The notes: generated by a model not told the origin, from the letters alone. DNA of 64,000 bases from Amycolatopsis sp. CA-230715 (GCF_018736145.1 NZ_CP059997.1:1487501-1551500), one strand, 5' to 3'; shown: positions 8,610 to 19,514, counted from the first letter of the stretch. Translations and numbers: made by a program.

Positions 8610-8651
8610 ACCAGGCCCGCGCGGGAGAACTCGGCCGACGCCGAGCCGGGG

Positions 8652-8966
8652 TCAGGACTGAGCTTCGGGTTTTCCGGTGCTTTCGGGGGTTTCTTCTTCG
8701 AAATCCTCGGGGAGGTCGAATTCGCCGTCCCGCACGCCTTTGACGAAGGCGTCCCATTCCGACGGGGTGAAGACGAGGACGACGCCGTCCGGTTTGGCGG
8801 ACTGGCGCATCGCGGTGTAGGTGACGCCGTCGGTGTGCTCGACGAACGCGTACTCGACGCAGTCGTCGAGCGTGACGCCCTCGGGTTCGGCGCGGATCCA
8901 CGGCGCGTTGGTCAGGTCCAGCTCGTGCCGGATATGCGCTTTGTCGTCGACGGGCTGGTCGCTCAT
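8652..8966 (-). CDS. DUF397 domain protein
   Basis: The 104-aa protein contains a DUF397 core: WIRAEPEGVTLDDCVEYAFV, then AKPDGVVLVFTPSEWDAFVKGVRDGEFD. These small acidic proteins are common in actinomycetes, usually beside an XRE-family HTH regulator, and some act as its partner. Here no HTH gene is adjacent. ATG at 8966 follows a GGGGG stretch; the frame to 9044 runs into the palindrome that follows ilvC and is unlikely to be translated. Confidence 0.75.
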   Translation of the reverse strand: MSDQPVDDKAHIRHELDLTNAPWIRAEPEGVTLDDCVEYAFVEHTDGVTYTAMRQSAKPDGVVLVFTPSEWDAFVKGVRDGEFDLPEDFEEETPESTGKPEAQS

Positions 8967-8994
8967 ACCCCCACAGTATCGGGAGCCCGAGACA

Positions 8995-9037
8995 CGCTGA
9001 AGGCCACCTTGACTGGGAGTCAAGGTGGCCTTCAGCG
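8995..9037. terminator. Perfect 20-bp-arm palindrome downstream of ilvC
   Basis: Left arm CGCTGAAGGCCACCTTGACT (8995-9014) pairs perfectly with 9018-9037 around a GGG loop. It begins 8 nt past the ilvC stop, so it probably ends the ilvBNC transcript, though no T tract follows on either strand. It also separates ilvBNC from the DUF397 gene start. Confidence 0.65.
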
Positions 9038-9044
9038 ACAACAA

Positions 9045-10607
<1,563 letters not shown>

Positions 10608-10611
<4 letters not shown>

Positions 10612-12509
10612 CGAGCCTCTCCCTGCGCTTGCGAAGCTTCGGCCGCGGCCTCGACCGGTTCGACCGACACCTCGTCGTCGTCGAACAGCGGCCGGATGCC
10701 CCGCGCGGCCATGATTTCGTCGTTCCCGGTCCCCGCGGCCACCATCGGCCACACCTGGGCATCCTTCCCCACCACGAAGTCGATCACGACGGGGCGGTCG
10801 TTGATCTCCATCGCGCGCCCGATGACCTTGTCCACGTCTTCCTTGGTCTCGCAGCGAAGGCCCGCGCAGCCGAGCGCCTCGGCGAGCAGGGTGAAATCGG
10901 GGATGCGGTGCTTGTGGGTACCGAGGTCGGTGTTGGAGTACCGCTCCGAATAGAACAGGTTCTGCCACTGCCGGACCATGCCGAGGTTGCCGTTGTTGAT
11001 CACCGCGACCTTGATCGGCGCGCCCTCGATGGCGCAGGTGGCCAGTTCCTGGTTGGTCATCTGGAAGCAGCCGTCGCCGTCGATCGCCCAGACCTGCTTG
11101 TCCGGCTGGCCGAACTTGGCGCCCATCGCGGCGGGCACCGCGAAGCCCATCGTGCCGAGCCCGCCGGAGTTGATCCACGACATCGGCTTCTCGTACTTGA
11201 CGAACTGGGCCGCCCACATCTGGTGCTGGCCGACGCCCGCGGTGTAGACCGCGTCCGGGCCGACGAGCTGGCCGATGCGCTCGATGACGTACTGCGGCGA
11301 CAGCGTGCCGTCGTCCGGCCACTCGTACCCGGGCGGGAAACCGTCGCGCCATTCGCTGACCTGCGTCCACCACGCGGCGAGATCGGGCTCGCCGTGCTCC
11401 GCGCGGACCGCGGCGATCAGCTCGGTGATGATCTCCGCGCAGTCGCCGACGATCGGCACGTCCGCCTTGCGGTTCTTGGAGATCTCGGCGGGGTCGATGT
11501 CGGCGTGCACCACGGTCGCGTCCGGTGCGAACGAGGACAGCTGCCCGGTGACGCGGTCGTCGAAGCGGGCGCCGAGCGCGATCAGCAGGTCCGCGCGCTG
11601 CATCGCGGCGACGGCGGCGACCGACCCGTGCATGCCAGGCATGCCGAGGTGCTGGCGGTGCGAATCGGGGAACGCGCCGCGCGCCATCAGCGTGGTGACG
11701 ACCGGGATCCCGGTCAGCTCGGCCAGTTCCAGCAGTTCCTTCGACGCCTGCGCCTTGATCACGCCGCCGCCGACGTAGAGAACGGGACGGCGCGCGTTCG
11801 TGATCAGCTTCGCGGCTTCGCGGACCTGCTTGCCGTGCGGGCGCAGCGTCGGCCGGTAGCCGGGCAGGCGCATCTCCGGCGGCCACGCGAACGACGTGGT
11901 CTCCTGCAGGACGTCCTTCGGGATGTCGACGAGAACAGGGCCGGGGCGCCCGGTGGAGGCGAGGTGGAACGCTTCGGCGATCGTGCGCGGGATCTCGGCG
12001 GGGTCGGTGACCAGGAAGTTGTGCTTGGTCACCGGCATCGTGATACCGCAGATGTCGGCTTCCTGGAAGGCGTCGGTGCCGATCAGGCTCCGCGACTGCT
12101 GCCCGGTGATCGCGACCACCGGCACCGAGTCCATGTTCGCGTCGGCGAGCGGGGTGACGAGATTCGTCGCGCCGGGGCCGGAGGTGGCCATGCACACGCC
12201 GACCTTGCCGGTCGCCTGCGCGTAGCCGGTGGCGGCGTGGCCCGCGCCCTGCTCGTGGCGGACCAGGACGTGCCGGACCTTCGTCGAGTCGAGCAGCGGG
12301 TCGTACGCGGGGAGGATCGTGCCGCCGGGGATCCCGAACACCACTTCGGCGCCAACGGATTCGAGTGACCGCACGAGCGACTGCGCACCGGTGACCCGCA
12401 CCGGCGTGCCCGCGGGCGGCGCGGGCTTCGGGCGGGCTCCCATGGTGCTCGGCGACGCCGGATTCGGCGCACCGGAGTTCGTGTCCGATCGCGATGTGGC
12501 GCTAGTCAT
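10608..12509 (-). CDS. ilvB: Acetolactate synthase catalytic (large) subunit
   Basis: The 633-aa ThDP enzyme forms 2-acetolactate or 2-aceto-2-hydroxybutyrate. After an Ala/Pro-rich N-terminal extension of about 40 residues come the PYR domain ([16 protein letters not shown]; catalytic Glu in [16 protein letters not shown]), the FAD-binding middle domain ([16 protein letters not shown]) and the ThDP/Mg motif [20 protein letters not shown]. The start is ATG at 12509, behind GAGGC. The upstream frame to 12587 lies within the attenuator terminator and is not used. It is the first gene of ilvBNC, controlled by the attenuator upstream. Confidence 0.95.
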
Positions 12510-12567
12510 CGGTTCTGCCTCGGGGGGTCTCGGTGTCACTCGTTCGGGTTTATCGGCTTCAGGCAAC

Positions 12568-12603
12568 AAAAAACCCTCGCCGACCATAAGGTCGCACGAG
12601 GGT
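12568..12603 (-). terminator. Attenuator terminator hairpin upstream of ilvB
   Basis: On the minus strand, ACCCTCG (12597-12603) pairs with CGAGGGT (12573-12579). Inside it an extra CGACC/GGTCG stem closes a TTAT loop, and a run of six T residues follows. It lies about 60 nt before the ilvB ATG. Confidence 0.88.
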
Positions 12604-12604
12604 C

Positions 12605-12645
12605 GCGCATCGACGCAGCGGGAGTGCTCCTAAGCGTCGATGCGC
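12605..12645 (-). promoter_or_regulatory. ilvB attenuator: leader hairpin and antiterminator element
   Basis: A perfect 12-bp stem (GCGCATCGACGC at 12634-12645 with GCGTCGATGCGC at 12605-12616) overlaps the last codons of the leader peptide. Its loop contains ACTCCCGC, which can pair with GCGAGGGT in the terminator 3' arm (one mismatch, one wobble). A ribosome stalled in the leader would therefore release the antiterminator. The design parallels the cimA leader. Confidence 0.78.
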
Positions 12646-12677
12646 TTGGGAAGTACGAGGCCGGTCTGAATGTTCAC
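12630..12677 (-). CDS. Branched-chain leader peptide of ilvBNC
   Basis: A 15-codon frame, MNIQTGLVLPKRIDA, starts at GTG 12677 and ends in TAG. It includes Ile, Leu, Val, Leu and Ile codons, as expected for control by all three branched-chain amino acids. The start codon lies 7 nt after a -10 hexamer, so the mRNA is probably leaderless. Attenuation of ilvBNC by a leader peptide is established in Corynebacterium glutamicum. Confidence 0.82.
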   Translation of the reverse strand: MNIQTGLVLPKRIDA

Positions 12678-12684
12678 GGCTCCG

Positions 12685-12714
12685 ACCGTAAACGGTGCAC
12701 CTCGGAGGTGTCAA
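12685..12714 (-). promoter_or_regulatory. Promoter of the ilvBNC leader
   Basis: On the minus strand TTGACA (12709-12714) is separated by 18 bp from TACGGT (12685-12690). Seven nucleotides then lead to the GTG of the leader peptide, so the start codon coincides with the expected +1. Confidence 0.75.
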
Positions 12715-12820
12715 CTCTGCGGGACGGCGATTCCGCATGGTGGACGCCGACCGCCGTTTGCGAACGCTCGATAACCCACCCGCGCGCGCGTGGCGCGCGC
12801 GAGCGGTGCACCATCGTGCA

Positions 12821-13339
12821 ATGGCGAAAAAAGCGCAGCAAGAGCAGCAGGACCAGGGCCGGAAGGCGATCTTCCGCATCCCCGCGACCGCGATACTGGC
12901 GATCGTCGTACTGGTCGTGTGCGTGACTCCCGTCGCATTCGGCGGGATCCCCGGGCTGCAGGCGCTCTACCTCGTTCCGCTGGGCCTGCTGTGGTTCGTG
13001 CAGCGGATGCGGACCGTCGCGACCGCCGACGGGCTGGCCGTGCGCACCATGTTCGGGCACCGCGACATCCCGTGGACCGCGTTGAAGGGGCTGGCCATCA
13101 CCAGCAAGGCCAGGGTCCGCGCGGTGCTCGGCGACGGCAGCGAGATCGCGCTTCCCGCCGTGCGCACGCGGCACCTGCCGGTGCTGTCACTGGTCAGCGG
13201 CGGCTTGCTGAAGGACCCCACCGGCCTCACCGACGAGGACACCGCACCGTCCCAATCGGACACTGCGCCGGAAGCGGCGGCCGATGCCGAGACGATCAGC
13301 ACAGAGTCGGCCGGCGAGAACGCTCCGCACAAGGAGTAG
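12821..13339 (+). CDS. PH domain-containing membrane protein
   Basis: The 172-aa protein starts MAKKAQQEQQ. It has two adjacent hydrophobic segments (about residues 20-36 and 44-58), then a bacterial PH-like domain: TADGLAVRTMFGHRDIPWTALKGLAI and ARVRAVLGDGSEIALPAVRTRHLPVLS. An acidic, low-complexity C-terminal tail follows. It resembles the CFP-6/low-molecular-weight antigen 6 family of actinobacteria, whose role is unknown. ATG at 12821 is preferred because the longer frame to 12695 has no domain content; the ribosome site is weak. It is divergent from ilvB and lies upstream of ilvD. Confidence 0.7.
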   Translation: MAKKAQQEQQDQGRKAIFRIPATAILAIVVLVVCVTPVAFGGIPGLQALYLVPLGLLWFVQRMRTVATADGLAVRTMFGHRDIPWTALKGLAITSKARVRAVLGDGSEIALPAVRTRHLPVLSLVSGGLLKDPTGLTDEDTAPSQSDTAPEAAADAETISTESAGENAPHKE

Positions 13340-13429
13340 CCTCGAAGCACCGCCAAGATCCGCGACGCCCACCCTTCGCGCCGCTCCCCGGTTTTTGTTC
13401 CACCTGAAGATCAGCACCTTGGAGTAGCC

Positions 13430-15274
13430 GTGCCCCAGCTACGGTCCCGCACCACCACCCACGGCCGGAACGCCGCGGGCGCCCGTTCGCTCTGGCGCGC
13501 CACCGGGATGACCGACTCCGACTTCGGCAAGCCGATCGTGGCGATCGCCAATTCCTACACGCAGTTCGTGCCGGGTCACGTGCACCTCAAGAACCTCGGC
13601 GAGATCGTGGCGGAGGCGGTGGCCGAGGCCGGTGGCGTCGCGCGCGAGTTCCACACCATCGCGGTGGACGACGGGATCGCGATGGGCCACAGCGGCATGC
13701 TTTACTCGCTGCCCTCGCGCGAGATCATCGCCGACTCGGTGGAGTACATGGTGAACGCGCACCAGGCCGACGCGCTGGTGTGCATCTCGAACTGCGACAA
13801 GATCACCCCCGGCATGCTGAACGCCGCGATGCGCCTCAACATCCCGACCGTGTTCGTCTCCGGCGGGCCGATGGAGGCGGGCAAGGCGGTCGTGGTCGGC
13901 GGCGTCGCGCAGGCCCCGACGGACCTGATCACCGCGATCTCCGCGTCCGCGAACAGCGCCGTCGACGAGGACGGCCTGTCCATTGTGGAACGGTCCGCCT
14001 GCCCGACCTGCGGCTCGTGCTCGGGCATGTTCACCGCGAACTCGATGAACTGCCTCACCGAGGCGCTCGGCCTTTCCTTGCCTGGCAACGGCTCGACGCT
14101 CGCTACGCACGCCGCGCGCCGCGACCTGTTCAGCGGCGCGGGCCGCACCGTCGTGGAACTGTGCAAGCGCTGGTACGGCGAGGACGACGAGAGCGTGCTG
14201 CCGCGGTCGATCGCCACCAAGGAAGCCTTCGAGAACGCGATGGCGCTCGACATGGCCATGGGCGGCTCGACGAACACCGTGCTGCACATCCTCGCCGCCG
14301 CACAGGAAGGCGAGATCCCGTTCACCATCGACGACATCGACGCGATCGGCCGCCGCGTGCCGTGCCTGTCGAAGGTGGCGCCGAACTCCGACTACCACAT
14401 GGAGGACGTGCACCGCGCGGGCGGAATCCCGGCGATCCTCGGTGAGCTGTACCGGGGCGGGCTGCTCAACACCGGCGTGCACTCGGTGCACTCCCCCGAT
14501 CTCGAATCCTGGCTGTCCACATGGGACATCAGGGCGGAGTCGCCGTCGGCGGCCGCGGTGGAGCTGTTCCACGCGGCGCCGGGCGGGGTCCGCACCACGG
14601 AGGCGTTCTCCACCGAGAACCGGTGGTCCAGTTTGGACACCGACGCGGTCGGCGGCTGCATCCACGACGTCGAACACGCCTACACCGCCGACGGCGGGCT
14701 CGCGATCCTGCGCGGCAACCTCGCCGAGAACGGCGCCGTGATCAAGTCGGCTGGCATCGACGAGGAACTGTGGCGGTTCGAGGGCCCGGCGCGCGTGCTG
14801 GAAAGCCAGGAAGAAGCGGTTTCCGCGATCCTGGCTAAGAAGATCCAGCCGGGCGAAGTGCTGGTGATCCGCTACGAGGGCCCGGCAGGCGGCCCCGGTA
14901 TGCAGGAAATGCTGCACCCCACGACGTTCCTGAAGGGCTCCGGGCTCGGCAAGAAGTGCGCGCTGATCACCGACGGCCGGTTCTCCGGCGGCTCGTCGGG
15001 GATCTCGGTCGGCCACATCTCCCCCGAGGCGGCCGCGGGCGGCACGATCGGGCTCGTCCACGACGGCGACCTGATCCGGCTGGACGTGCACGAGCGGCGG
15101 CTCGAACTGCTCGTCGACGACGAGGTGCTCGCGGAGCGGCGGGCGAAGATGGAGGCCAGCGAGCGGCCGTGGCAACCGGCCGAACGCCAGCGCCCGATCA
15201 CCGCGGCCCTGCGCGCCTACGCCCGCATGGCCACCTCCGCCGACACCGGCGCGGTCCGGGACCCGAACAAGTAA
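13430..15274 (+). CDS. ilvD: Dihydroxy-acid dehydratase
   Basis: The 614-aa Fe-S enzyme dehydrates 2,3-dihydroxy-3-methylbutanoate or -pentanoate to the 2-keto acids. Cluster cysteines are visible in [10 protein letters not shown] (about residue 123) and [19 protein letters not shown] (about residue 195). [20 protein letters not shown] near residue 520 is the C-terminal ILVD/EDD signature. Length matches the E. coli-type enzyme. The start is GTG at 13430, 5 nt after GGAG. It is encoded apart from ilvBNC, on the opposite strand. Confidence 0.95.
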   Translation: MPQLRSRTTTHGRNAAGARSLWRATGMTDSDFGKPIVAIANSYTQFVPGHVHLKNLGEIVAEAVAEAGGVAREFHTIAVDDGIAMGHSGMLYSLPSREIIADSVEYMVNAHQADALVCISNCDKITPGMLNAAMRLNIPTVFVSGGPMEAGKAVVVGGVAQAPTDLITAISASANSAVDEDGLSIVERSACPTCGSCSGMFTANSMNCLTEALGLSLPGNGSTLATHAARRDLFSGAGRTVVELCKRWYGEDDESVLPRSIATKEAFENAMALDMAMGGSTNTVLHILAAAQEGEIPFTIDDIDAIGRRVPCLSKVAPNSDYHMEDVHRAGGIPAILGELYRGGLLNTGVHSVHSPDLESWLSTWDIRAESPSAAAVELFHAAPGGVRTTEAFSTENRWSSLDTDAVGGCIHDVEHAYTADGGLAILRGNLAENGAVIKSAGIDEELWRFEGPARVLESQEEAVSAILAKKIQPGEVLVIRYEGPAGGPGMQEMLHPTTFLKGSGLGKKCALITDGRFSGGSSGISVGHISPEAAAGGTIGLVHDGDLIRLDVHERRLELLVDDEVLAERRAKMEASERPWQPAERQRPITAALRAYARMATSADTGAVRDPNK

Positions 15275-15302
15275 GAACTAACCGAACTAGGGAGTATTTC
15301 GT

Positions 15303-15319
15303 AAGCGGCGGAGCCGCTT
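15303..15319 (+). terminator. Small hairpin after ilvD
   Basis: AAGCGG pairs with CCGCTT around a CGGAG loop, 28 nt after the ilvD stop. A second stem, AGCTGTC with GACAGCT, follows at 15355-15378. Neither has a T tract, so termination activity is only possible. Confidence 0.35.
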
Positions 15320-15468
15320 GAGTGGGCCATCAGCTCGCACCGCCGCGGGTTCTCAGCTGTCTTCTCGCGAGGACAGCTCCAACGTGGTGAATTGGCATTC
15401 ATGAGTTGGAGATCCCGGAACGAGAAGGCCGCTGAGGTTCCGCCACCCGCACCGCTAAGCAAACCGGA

Positions 15469-15886
15469 TCAAATACTGCATGTGCCGCGGTCGGCTTCGT
15501 CGTGCTCGTGGTCCAGCGTCGCGGCCGCGCGGTACTGCTCGCAGACGGCGTGGACGGTGCGCTCGTCGCGGAACCGCCGGACGTACTCCGCGCGGACTCC
15601 GGCATCGAAGGCACCGGGATCGTCGGACCACGAGTCGAGCACGTGGTGCACGAACTCCTCCGGCGGTCGTACCCCAGCGCCGAAATGACCTCCACCTGGT
15701 CGCGGACGAGCGCGCGCATGCTGTACGGCGCGTGGTCCGCGGTGCTCGCCGGTTTCCCGCTGTCGCCGTACCCGCGCAGGTCCGTGGCGACGACGGTGAA
15801 CCGCTCCGCGAGCCGCGGCGGCCGTGGATCGTGGTGCCCGCCGCGGTGACGTCGAATTCCTCGAAGCTTTCAAAGACACCGAACAT
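15469..15886 (-). pseudogene. Decayed alpha/beta-hydrolase (haloacetate dehalogenase-like)
   Basis: Pieces of one hydrolase appear in order but in different frames. MFGVFESFEEFDVTAAGTTIHGRRG (15886 leftward) is the N-terminus. ERFTVVATDLRGYGDSGKPA then MRALVRDQVEVISALGYD appears in a second frame (about 15820-15680). PEEFVHHVLDSW through YRAAATLDHEHDEADRGTC appears in a third (about 15670-15475). The oxyanion-hole HGYPQ-like segment, the nucleophile elbow, and the C-terminus with the catalytic His are missing. At least two deletions with frameshifts are needed, so the gene is dead. The order and the DHEHDEADRG tail match haloacetate dehalogenase-type hydrolases. Confidence 0.75.
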
Positions 15887-15890
15887 CCGG

Positions 15891-16511
15891 CTACCGGAAG
15901 AGCACGATCACCAGTACCGAAGCGGCCGCCGCGAGCAACAGCCCGAACAACCCGAAGGGCAGCGGTTTGCGGCGCCACGGGGTGTTCACGTCGAGTGCGA
16001 TCCGGCCGGAACCGGTGAACAGCAACGAGAACGCGACGGCGCCGAGCAGCAGTTCGTACTCGAAACCCTTGCCCTCTCCCATGAAGAAGCCGCCGTGGAA
16101 CTTCGCGTAGACGATGTTCGCCGCGACGCCGAGCAGCGCGGCCGCGCCGAGCGGGGTGAACAGGCCGAGGATCACCAGCGCGCCGCCCGCGATCTCGCTG
16201 ATCCCGGTGATCCAGGACAGCAGCGTGGTCTGGCTGGTGAACCCGAACCCGCCGAGCGCGCGGGCGAACCCGGCGATGCCGGGCCCGTCGAAGAGCCCGA
16301 ACACCTTCTGCAGGCCGTGCGCGCCCATCGTGCCGCCCAGCACCAGGCGCAGGATCAGCAGGCCGAAGTCGAGCCCGCCGTGCCAGCGCGTGGAAGTGTC
16401 CTTCTCGGTGCTTTCCTCGGCCCCGGAAAGGATGCTCGTGGTGGCACCCGATGAGGCCGTGTCGTCGAACAGGCTGGTCTTTTTGCCGTACTCATCGTCG
16501 TGAGTGGTCAC
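15891..16511 (-). CDS. DoxX family membrane protein
   Basis: The 206-aa protein has a hydrophilic Ser/Thr/Glu-rich N-terminus of about 43 residues. DoxX-type helices follow, from LDFGLLILRLVLGGTMGAHGLQK, with GFTSQTTLLSWITGISEIAGG and a C-terminal hydrophobic segment. DoxX proteins are small inner-membrane proteins linked to redox or sulfur stress in some bacteria; the role here is unknown. The start is GTG at 16511, 45 nt after the 2-hydroxyacid dehydrogenase stop, so the two may share a transcript. Confidence 0.8.
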   Translation of the reverse strand: MTTHDDEYGKKTSLFDDTASSGATTSILSGAEESTEKDTSTRWHGGLDFGLLILRLVLGGTMGAHGLQKVFGLFDGPGIAGFARALGGFGFTSQTTLLSWITGISEIAGGALVILGLFTPLGAAALLGVAANIVYAKFHGGFFMGEGKGFEYELLLGAVAFSLLFTGSGRIALDVNTPWRRKPLPFGLFGLLLAAAASVLVIVLFR

Positions 16512-16556
16512 GCGCGCAGAGTAAGGGATCCGGCCCGGCCTCGCACGACCCGCCCG

Positions 16557-17471
16557 TCAGTACTCGCCGTGGACGAGGTTGTCGGGCAGCTCACCGCTGG
16601 CCCACCGCGCGATCTCGGCCGCCGCGACCGCGTAGGACCGCTTCTGCGCGCCCCTCGCCGCGCCCGCGACGTGCGGGGTGAGGAACAGGCCCGCGGCGTC
16701 CCACAGCGGGTGGTCCTCCGGCAGCGGTTCGGGATCGACGACGTCGAGCGCGGCGCGCAGCCTGCCCGTCTTCAGCTCGGCGACGAGCGCGTCGGTGCGC
16801 ACCACCGGGCCGCGCGCGACGTTGACCAGCACGGCGCCGTCCTGCATCGCGGCGAGGAACTCCGCGTCGACCATCCCCCTCGTCCGCGAGGTCAGCGGCA
16901 CCATGAGCACCACGACGTCGTGCGACCCGAGCAGCTCGGGAATCTCTTCGACGCCGCGGACGCCGTCGCGCGCGTTCAGGCCGACCATCTCGACCCGGGT
17001 CTCGAACGGTTCGAGGCGCCGCTTCAGCCGCCTCCCGAGATCACCGGCACCGATGATGAGCACGCGCTTGCCCTGCAACGTGTCGGTGCTGTGCCGGTAC
17101 CAGCGCCGCTCGTCCTTCGCGGTGGCGAAGGAGTGCACCTCGCGATAGATCGCGAGCAGCGCGGCGACCACCCATTCCGCGGTGCTGCCGCCGTGCGCGC
17201 CGCGGCAGGTCGACAGCAGCATGCCCGCGGGCACCTCGCCGACCCAGTCCTCGGCACCGGCGGCGAGCAGCTGGATGAGCTTGAGGTTCGGCAGCCGCTC
17301 GAACAGCTCCCTTCCCTCGCGCGCGCTGTGGAAACCGGGTATCAGCACCTCGGCCTCGGCGGCTTCGGGCGGCAGCGGCTCACCCCAGGTGTAGCGAACC
17401 GCGCGCACCCCGGCGAGCTCGGCCAGCGCGGTCACCCCGTCGTCGTCGGGTACCAGCACGGTAATCGTCAT
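16557..17471 (-). CDS. D-isomer-specific 2-hydroxyacid dehydrogenase
   Basis: The 304-aa protein has the NAD-binding motif VLIIGAGDLGRRLKRRL near residue 140. The catalytic set of the family is visible: Arg in LVNVARGPVVRTDAL, Glu in DVVDPEPLPEDHPLW and His in LTPHVAGAAR. It reduces 2-keto acids or oxidises D-2-hydroxy acids; substrate is unknown. The ATG at 17471 has GGTGGGAC upstream; the longer frame to 17495 is unlikely. Its 5' end is divergent from the lipoprotein gene. Confidence 0.85.
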   Translation of the reverse strand: MTITVLVPDDDGVTALAELAGVRAVRYTWGEPLPPEAAEAEVLIPGFHSAREGRELFERLPNLKLIQLLAAGAEDWVGEVPAGMLLSTCRGAHGGSTAEWVVAALLAIYREVHSFATAKDERRWYRHSTDTLQGKRVLIIGAGDLGRRLKRRLEPFETRVEMVGLNARDGVRGVEEIPELLGSHDVVVLMVPLTSRTRGMVDAEFLAAMQDGAVLVNVARGPVVRTDALVAELKTGRLRAALDVVDPEPLPEDHPLWDAAGLFLTPHVAGAARGAQKRSYAVAAAEIARWASGELPDNLVHGEY

Positions 17472-17521
17472 GTGTCCCACCGTAACCGGCGACACTTACC
17501 CATGGCTCACGGCGGGCCGCC

Positions 17522-17527
17522 TAGGCT
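17522..17527 (+). promoter_or_regulatory. -10 hexamer for a leaderless transcript
   Basis: TAGGCT lies 8 nt before the GTG at 17536, the spacing of actinobacterial leaderless promoters. No clear -35 is visible. Confidence 0.45.
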
Positions 17528-17535
17528 CTGTATTC

Positions 17536-18729
17536 GTGCGTATCCGTCCCACCTGGTGGCCGGCGGCCCTCGTGGCCGGCGGCGGCCTCCTGCTGTCCAG
17601 CTGCGCCCAGTTCGACGACCGCGCCGCGGACCAGACCTACGCACCGGCGCCGACGCTGACCCCGGAGGCAGGGCCCGCGCCCGATCTTCCCGAGATCGGC
17701 GGCAAACCGGGCGGCCCGCCCGCGCCGAAGAGCGCGCCGTCCACGACGGTGCAGCCGCCGCAGGGCTGCACCGACTTCGACAAGGCCGTGATCGAGACCT
17801 GCCTCGACACGGTGGCCGCGGTCGCCGCGCTGCCCGGCGAGGGCGACAACCCGTCCGCGCTGGCCGGTGAGCGCAAGAGCGGGCGGATCCTGCGAGTCGC
17901 CGCGAACACCGATCCCGCGCAGCTCGCGAAGGTGGACGTGGACCCGGCAGGCGACGGCGGGCTGACCGGGCTCGCGCTGTCCCCGACCTACGGCGAAGAC
18001 CAGCTCGTGTTCGCCTACGTCACCACGGCGAGCGACAACAGGGTGGTCCGGATCGCGAACGGGCAGCCGCCGAAACCGGTCCTCACCGGTATCCCGCGCG
18101 GGTCGACCGGGAACCGCGGCGCGATCCTGCCGGACGGGAAAGGCGCGCTGCTCGTGGCCACCGGCGACGCGGGCGATCCGGCCGCGGCGACGCATCCCGC
18201 CTCGCTCGCGGGCAAGGTGCTGCGGATCGACACCACGGGCCGGCCGGCGGCGGGCAACCCGACCGCGGGGTCCCCGGTGTTCGCGAGCGGCCTGCACGCG
18301 CCGGGCGGGCTGTGCAAGTCGGCCGACGGCTCCCGGCTGTGGGTCACCGACCGCGACGACAACAAGGACCTCCTGCACCGCGTCCAAGCGGGCACCTCGC
18401 TTTCCATCCCGGCGTGGACATGGCCCGCGAAACCCGGCGTGGCGGGCTGCGTCGACGCGGGCGCGCAGCTGTGGGTCGCCGCGGCGGGCGCGGCCAACAT
18501 GCAGAACCTGCCGATCACCCCCGAAGGAACCGTCGGCGGCAAGCCGCAGGAGACCATGAACGGCAAGAACGGCACCAGCTACGGGAAACTGAGCGCGCTG
18601 TCCCCCATCGACCAGCACTACGCGTTCGCGGGCACGGTGAACAAGGACGGCGGCAAACCGGTGTCGAGCGACGACCGCGTCGTGATCATCGCGCTGCAAC
18701 CGAGCCAAGGCGGCGGCAGCAAGGACTGA
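17536..18729 (+). CDS. Glucose/sorbosone dehydrogenase-like lipoprotein
   Basis: The 397-aa protein starts VRIRPTWWPAALVAGGG and has a lipobox LLLSSC near residue 20, so it should be a lipid-anchored exported protein. The mature part has the beta-propeller pattern of the soluble-quinoprotein GSDH family: GLTGLALSPTYGEDQLVFAYV, GNRGAILPDGKGALLVATGDAGDP, and FASGLHAPGGLCKSADGSRLWVTDRD. Whether it binds PQQ is uncertain. GTG 17536 is chosen because it places the signal sequence at the N-terminus and sits 8 nt after a -10 hexamer. Confidence 0.75.
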   Translation: MRIRPTWWPAALVAGGGLLLSSCAQFDDRAADQTYAPAPTLTPEAGPAPDLPEIGGKPGGPPAPKSAPSTTVQPPQGCTDFDKAVIETCLDTVAAVAALPGEGDNPSALAGERKSGRILRVAANTDPAQLAKVDVDPAGDGGLTGLALSPTYGEDQLVFAYVTTASDNRVVRIANGQPPKPVLTGIPRGSTGNRGAILPDGKGALLVATGDAGDPAAATHPASLAGKVLRIDTTGRPAAGNPTAGSPVFASGLHAPGGLCKSADGSRLWVTDRDDNKDLLHRVQAGTSLSIPAWTWPAKPGVAGCVDAGAQLWVAAAGAANMQNLPITPEGTVGGKPQETMNGKNGTSYGKLSALSPIDQHYAFAGTVNKDGGKPVSSDDRVVIIALQPSQGGGSKD

Positions 18730-18887
18730 CCGCCAGGCCCTCCCCGCCGCGACGCGCATCGGCGGATGTCCGAGCGGGGCCACCGCACCCGGGAGTCTCC
18801 GCGATCCGGAAAGCCAGCCGGAAAGCCATCGCGCGGAGGACTCGCGTACCGCTAGCTTGGAAGGACGCCTACTCCGAGAGGAACCTC

Positions 18888-19457
18888 TTGCGCAAGCTGA
18901 CCTACTACGTCGCCGCCTCGCTCGACGGGTTCATCGCCGGCCCCGACGGGGACTTCAGTTTCTTCGCGCTCGAAGGCGATCACCTCACCGCGCTGAACGA
19001 GCAGCACCCGGAGACGGTGCCGACGGCGTGGCGCGAGGCGGCCGGGATCGACGGGCCCAACAAGGTGTTCGACACCGTGCTGATGGGCAGGGGCACCTAC
19101 GAGATGGGGATCAAGACCGGCAGCTTCAGCCCGTACCGGCACCTGCGGCAGGTCGTGTTCTCCACCGGCTATTCGGGGGAACTCGGCGAGGGCGTCGAGC
19201 TGGTCAGGACCGACCCGATCGCCAAGGTTCGCGAGCTGAAGGAAGAGGACGGGCTCGGCATCTGGTTGTGCGGCGGTGGCGGGCTGGCCGGTTCGCTGCT
19301 GCCGGAGATCGACGAGCTGATGATCAAGCTCAACCCGGTGGTCGCTGGCTCCGGGATCCCGTTGTTCAACCGGGAGTTCACCGCCGCGCAGTTCCGGCTG
19401 ACCGCACACGACGTGTACGACAGCGGGGTCGCGGTCATGACCTACGTGCGGCGCTAG
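18888..19457 (+). CDS. Dihydrofolate reductase / RibD C-terminal family protein
   Basis: The 189-aa protein has the fold markers of this family: LTYYVAASLDGFIAGPDGD at the N-terminus, FDTVLMGRGTYEMG near residue 65, GIWLCGGGGLAGSLLPEIDELMI near residue 125, and a final AVMTYVRR. Such proteins are NADPH-dependent reductases of unknown substrate. The start is TTG at 18888, 5 nt after GAGAGG. No ATG or GTG is available near the conserved N-terminus, so this rare start codon is well supported. Confidence 0.8.
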   Translation: MRKLTYYVAASLDGFIAGPDGDFSFFALEGDHLTALNEQHPETVPTAWREAAGIDGPNKVFDTVLMGRGTYEMGIKTGSFSPYRHLRQVVFSTGYSGELGEGVELVRTDPIAKVRELKEEDGLGIWLCGGGGLAGSLLPEIDELMIKLNPVVAGSGIPLFNREFTAAQFRLTAHDVYDSGVAVMTYVRR

Positions 19458-19514
19458 CGCCCGCCGCGCACGAAATCGCGGCGCAGTCCCACCCGCCAGC
19501 CCGACCACCACCCC

